Shown one piece after another: positions 61,929-64,000 of a stretch of DNA of 64,000 nucleotides; within the stretch, counting starts at the first letter, position 1, and each line of letters opens with the position of its first letter. Under the pieces are notes generated by a model, which was not told where the DNA came from, ran no database searches, and was given only the letters and a program-made list of their open reading frames with translations. Origin of the DNA: Acidimicrobiia bacterium UBA5794 (lineage in GTDB: Bacteria > Actinomycetota > Acidimicrobiia > Spongiisociales > UBA5794); contig DIDS01000010.1 in NCBI GenBank assembly GCA_002418265.1, positions 62,001-126,000 of the forward strand, written 5' to 3'. Position numbers and translations under genes: made by a program.

Positions 61929-62858
61929 TCACGACTTCATGAGGCTGGTGTACTCGCGCGCCACCTGAGTGCCGAGTCGCGCGTTGTTGTTCACGAGTGC
62001 GATGTTGGCTGTGAGGCTGGCTCCCTTGGTGATCTCGACGATCCGTCCGAGCAAGAAAGGGGTTGCTTCCTTTCCGTGGACACCATGGGCATCCATGTCG
62101 GCGAGTGCCTCTTCGATGATCACGCTGATATCTGCGGCGGGAATTTCGTCTTCAGCCGGGATCGGGTTGACGATCGCGACACCTCCGGTCAGGCCAAGCC
62201 GCCATTTGGTAACCATCAACGCAGCGAGGTCGGCTGGGGTGTCGAGCATCATCGGGGCCGCGTGACCGCTGTTACGCGAGAAGAATGCCGGGAATTCGTC
62301 GGTTCCGTAGGCAACGACCGGTACCCCGAGTGTTTCGAGTGCCTCAAGCGTGAGCCCGATATCGAGAATCGACTTCACGCCGGCTGAGACCACCGCGACG
62401 TTGGTCAGGGACAGTTCCGTCAGATCGGCGCTGACGTCGTAGGTTCGTTCCGCACCCCGATGCACGCCACCGATACCGCCGGTGACAAACACCGAGATAC
62501 CTGCCAACGCAGCCAGGCGCATGGTCGAGGCGACGGTGGTTGCACCGTGGATGCCTTGTGACACGGCATACGGAAGGTCGCGTGTGCTGATCTTGGACAC
62601 GTCGGGGCTGGTTGCGAGGAGGTGTAGGTCGTCGTCGGTCAGTCCTACCCGGGGGCTGCCGTCGAGGACCGCGATCGTGGCCGGAACGGCTCCACCTTCG
62701 CGGATGATCCTTTCAACGTCGGTAGCCATTTCGACATTCTGCGGGTATGGCATTCCGTGGCTGATGATCGTGCTTTCGAGTGCAACAACGGGGGTCTGGT
62801 CACTCAATGCCCGGGCCACTTCATCGGTGAGGACAAGGTCAGGATGTGGGGTGGTCAT
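61929..62858 (-). CDS. psuG: Pseudouridine-5'-phosphate glycosidase
   Basis: A 309-residue PsuG that splits pseudouridine-5'-phosphate into uracil and ribose-5-phosphate. Family motifs: VALESTIISHGMPYPQNVE at the start (catalytic Glu), GGAVPATIAVLDG, KISTRDLPYAVSQG, GISVFVTGGIGGVHRGAE, SAGVKSILDI and GGVAIVNPIPAEDEIP. It overlaps the upstream psuK gene by 4 bases (ATGA), the usual kinase-glycosidase pairing for pseudouridine salvage from degraded RNA. Confidence 0.95.
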   Translation of the reverse strand: MTTPHPDLVLTDEVARALSDQTPVVALESTIISHGMPYPQNVEMATDVERIIREGGAVPATIAVLDGSPRVGLTDDDLHLLATSPDVSKISTRDLPYAVSQGIHGATTVASTMRLAALAGISVFVTGGIGGVHRGAERTYDVSADLTELSLTNVAVVSAGVKSILDIGLTLEALETLGVPVVAYGTDEFPAFFSRNSGHAAPMMLDTPADLAALMVTKWRLGLTGGVAIVNPIPAEDEIPAADISVIIEEALADMDAHGVHGKEATPFLLGRIVEITKGASLTANIALVNNNARLGTQVAREYTSLMKS

Positions 62859-63952
62859 TGTTGTTCCTCCTGGTTGAGTGCGGCCTGGACCAGCCGCGGG
62901 GTCAGATCGGGTCGTACGGTGTGCGAACTGGCGATGGTCAAAGCGGCGGCTGCGTGGCCGAATCGGGCCGCTTCCTCGGGTGAGCCACCCCTGAGCAGCA
63001 CATGACAGAACGCGCCAAGCATGGAGTCGCCTGCACCGCTGACGTCCTCCACAGTGGTCGGTATGGCCGGGATTTCGATGATGTCGTTGGCAGTGCTGAG
63101 CATTGAGCCGCGCTCGCCAAGACGGACCCAGACCAGCTCGACGCCGCGGTCGTGCAGGGCCCGCGCTGCGGTTCGCACCTGCCGGTCAGTGCGTGTCGGC
63201 AGGTCAGTGAGTGCCGCGAGTTCGTCGCGGTTGGGCGTAACGGCATGCAGTCGGTCATCGATCGCGTCCTTGAGCTGAGCCGCCTTCGGCACACTCACGG
63301 GTTCGAAGATGGTGCGAACGCCTGCGGACAGATCCAGTGCGTACTCGAGGGCATTGAGGCTCAGATTGCCGTCAACGACCACCACTCCGGCGGCCCGGAT
63401 CACGTCACGAGCGTTGTGGAGTTGCTCGGGCCCGAGCTCGGCCGTCGTTTCCATGTCAGCGATCGCGACGATGAGTTCACCATCGACATCGAGCACTGCC
63501 GTGTAGGTGCCGGTCGGGCCATCCGTCCGCGCCACATACTCAACACGTACCCCGGCTGCCGCGGTGTGGTCGAGCAGATTGTCACCCATCGGGTCACGGC
63601 CCACGATGCTGATCAGGTGCACACGGTCACCGAGTCTGGCGATGTTTTCGGCGATGTTCCGCGCAACACCCCCCGGCGCCATCGAGCCATGACCGGGATT
63701 GCTGGTCTGGCTTGTCGCCGGAGCCTTGCTACGGGCCTTGAGGTCGACGTTGGCTCCGCCGATCACGACGGCTCCGGGCCGATCGGCAAGCACATAGCCA
63801 CGGCCGAGGATCACACCCTTCTTGCCAAGATTGGACAGATGCACGTTGATGGAGGCACGACTGGTTCCAAGCGTCTTGGCCAGCGCGTCGGTTCCCATCA
63901 GCGGATCGCGCCGTATCAAGTCGACGATCTGTTGTTCCCGTTCGGTAAGCAC
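62855..63952 (-). CDS. psuK: Pseudouridine kinase (PfkB family) with N-terminal helix-turn-helix
   Basis: A 365-residue protein. Residues 1-55 are a winged helix-turn-helix (EREQQIVDLIRRDPLMGTDALAKTLGTSRASINVHLSNL), then a PfkB kinase: VVIGGANVDLKA, GGVARNIAENIARLG, and the C-terminal catalytic signature DVSGAGDSMLGAF. It phosphorylates pseudouridine for PsuG; the fused DNA-binding domain suggests autoregulation by pseudouridine. The GTG start at 63952 is preceded by a leaderless-type promoter. psuG follows in the same operon. Confidence 0.93.
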   Translation of the reverse strand: MLTEREQQIVDLIRRDPLMGTDALAKTLGTSRASINVHLSNLGKKGVILGRGYVLADRPGAVVIGGANVDLKARSKAPATSQTSNPGHGSMAPGGVARNIAENIARLGDRVHLISIVGRDPMGDNLLDHTAAAGVRVEYVARTDGPTGTYTAVLDVDGELIVAIADMETTAELGPEQLHNARDVIRAAGVVVVDGNLSLNALEYALDLSAGVRTIFEPVSVPKAAQLKDAIDDRLHAVTPNRDELAALTDLPTRTDRQVRTAARALHDRGVELVWVRLGERGSMLSTANDIIEIPAIPTTVEDVSGAGDSMLGAFCHVLLRGGSPEEAARFGHAAAALTIASSHTVRPDLTPRLVQAALNQEEQQ

Positions 63953-63958
63953 CTTATG

Positions 63959-63988
63959 AGTCTAAGGCACCTTTACTGGAGTAAGCAA
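63959..63988 (-). promoter_or_regulatory. psuK promoter
   Basis: On the minus strand TTGCTT (63988-63983) and TAGACT (63964-63959) are separated by 18 bases, and the -10 ends 6 bases before the GTG. No ribosome-binding site is present, so a leaderless psuKG mRNA is likely. An AAGGTGC motif repeated around the start may be the target of the PsuK helix-turn-helix. Confidence 0.55.
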
Positions 63989-64000
63989 ATGGGTTGATTG

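Overview
The window is a stretch of a GC-rich bacterial chromosome, most likely from an actinobacterium outside the well-studied genera (an Acidimicrobiia-like lineage is my best guess). The evidence is gene order: metG-tatD-rsmA-ispE-glmU-prs-rplY-pth and mfd-mazG-eno-ftsB-DUF501-ppx are actinobacterial neighbourhoods. A second EF-G-like factor, menaquinone genes and many apparently leaderless start codons fit the same picture. No rRNA, CRISPR array or intact insertion sequence was seen.

Layout. 1-20.9 kb is a dense + strand housekeeping block: translation (metG end, rsmA, rplY, pth, tRNA-Gln), isoprenoid, UDP-GlcNAc and PRPP synthesis, glycerol and phospholipid genes, mfd, a foldase lipoprotein, mazG, enolase, a divisome protein and ppx. 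An aceK (isocitrate dehydrogenase kinase/phosphatase) sits inside it, which is unexpected in this phylum. 20.9-21.5 kb holds tandem GC-rich repeats, followed by a minus-strand EF-G2 gene. tRNA-Leu at 23.66 kb is followed by a decayed tyrosine recombinase and an accessory segment to about 29.0 kb, ending in a coupled pair of P-loop proteins, one with a degenerate Walker A motif and a winged helix. 29-35.6 kb carries small membrane proteins, a GGDEF-EAL protein, a GNAT/acyl-CoA synthetase fusion, a CBS-BON protein and a hydrolase. 35.6-41.8 kb is a menaquinone cluster (menF, menD, menA, menB, menE). 41.9-52.2 kb holds an SDR without the usual catalytic residues, an M3 peptidase, a catalytically degenerate EEP-fold membrane protein coupled to a beta-propeller lipoprotein, a YihY protein and a heterodimeric ABC exporter. 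53-59 kb has gltB (without gltD) and a lone sufB. 59.4-61.8 kb is a metal chaperone plus P-type ATPase module that looks acquired. 61.9-64 kb is psuK-psuG for pseudouridine breakdown.

Two genome-wide patterns stand out. First, many intergenic spacers contain arrays with an exact 7-bp period. The heptamer differs between arrays, and even within one array, while the register is kept; several genes end inside these arrays. Second, at least 14 transcription-unit starts have a TAnnnT-like hexamer only 6-9 bases before the start codon and no Shine-Dalgarno, as expected for leaderless mRNAs. A CRP-type palindrome upstream of gltB and an 18-bp inverted repeat in front of pgsA are the clearest regulatory sites.
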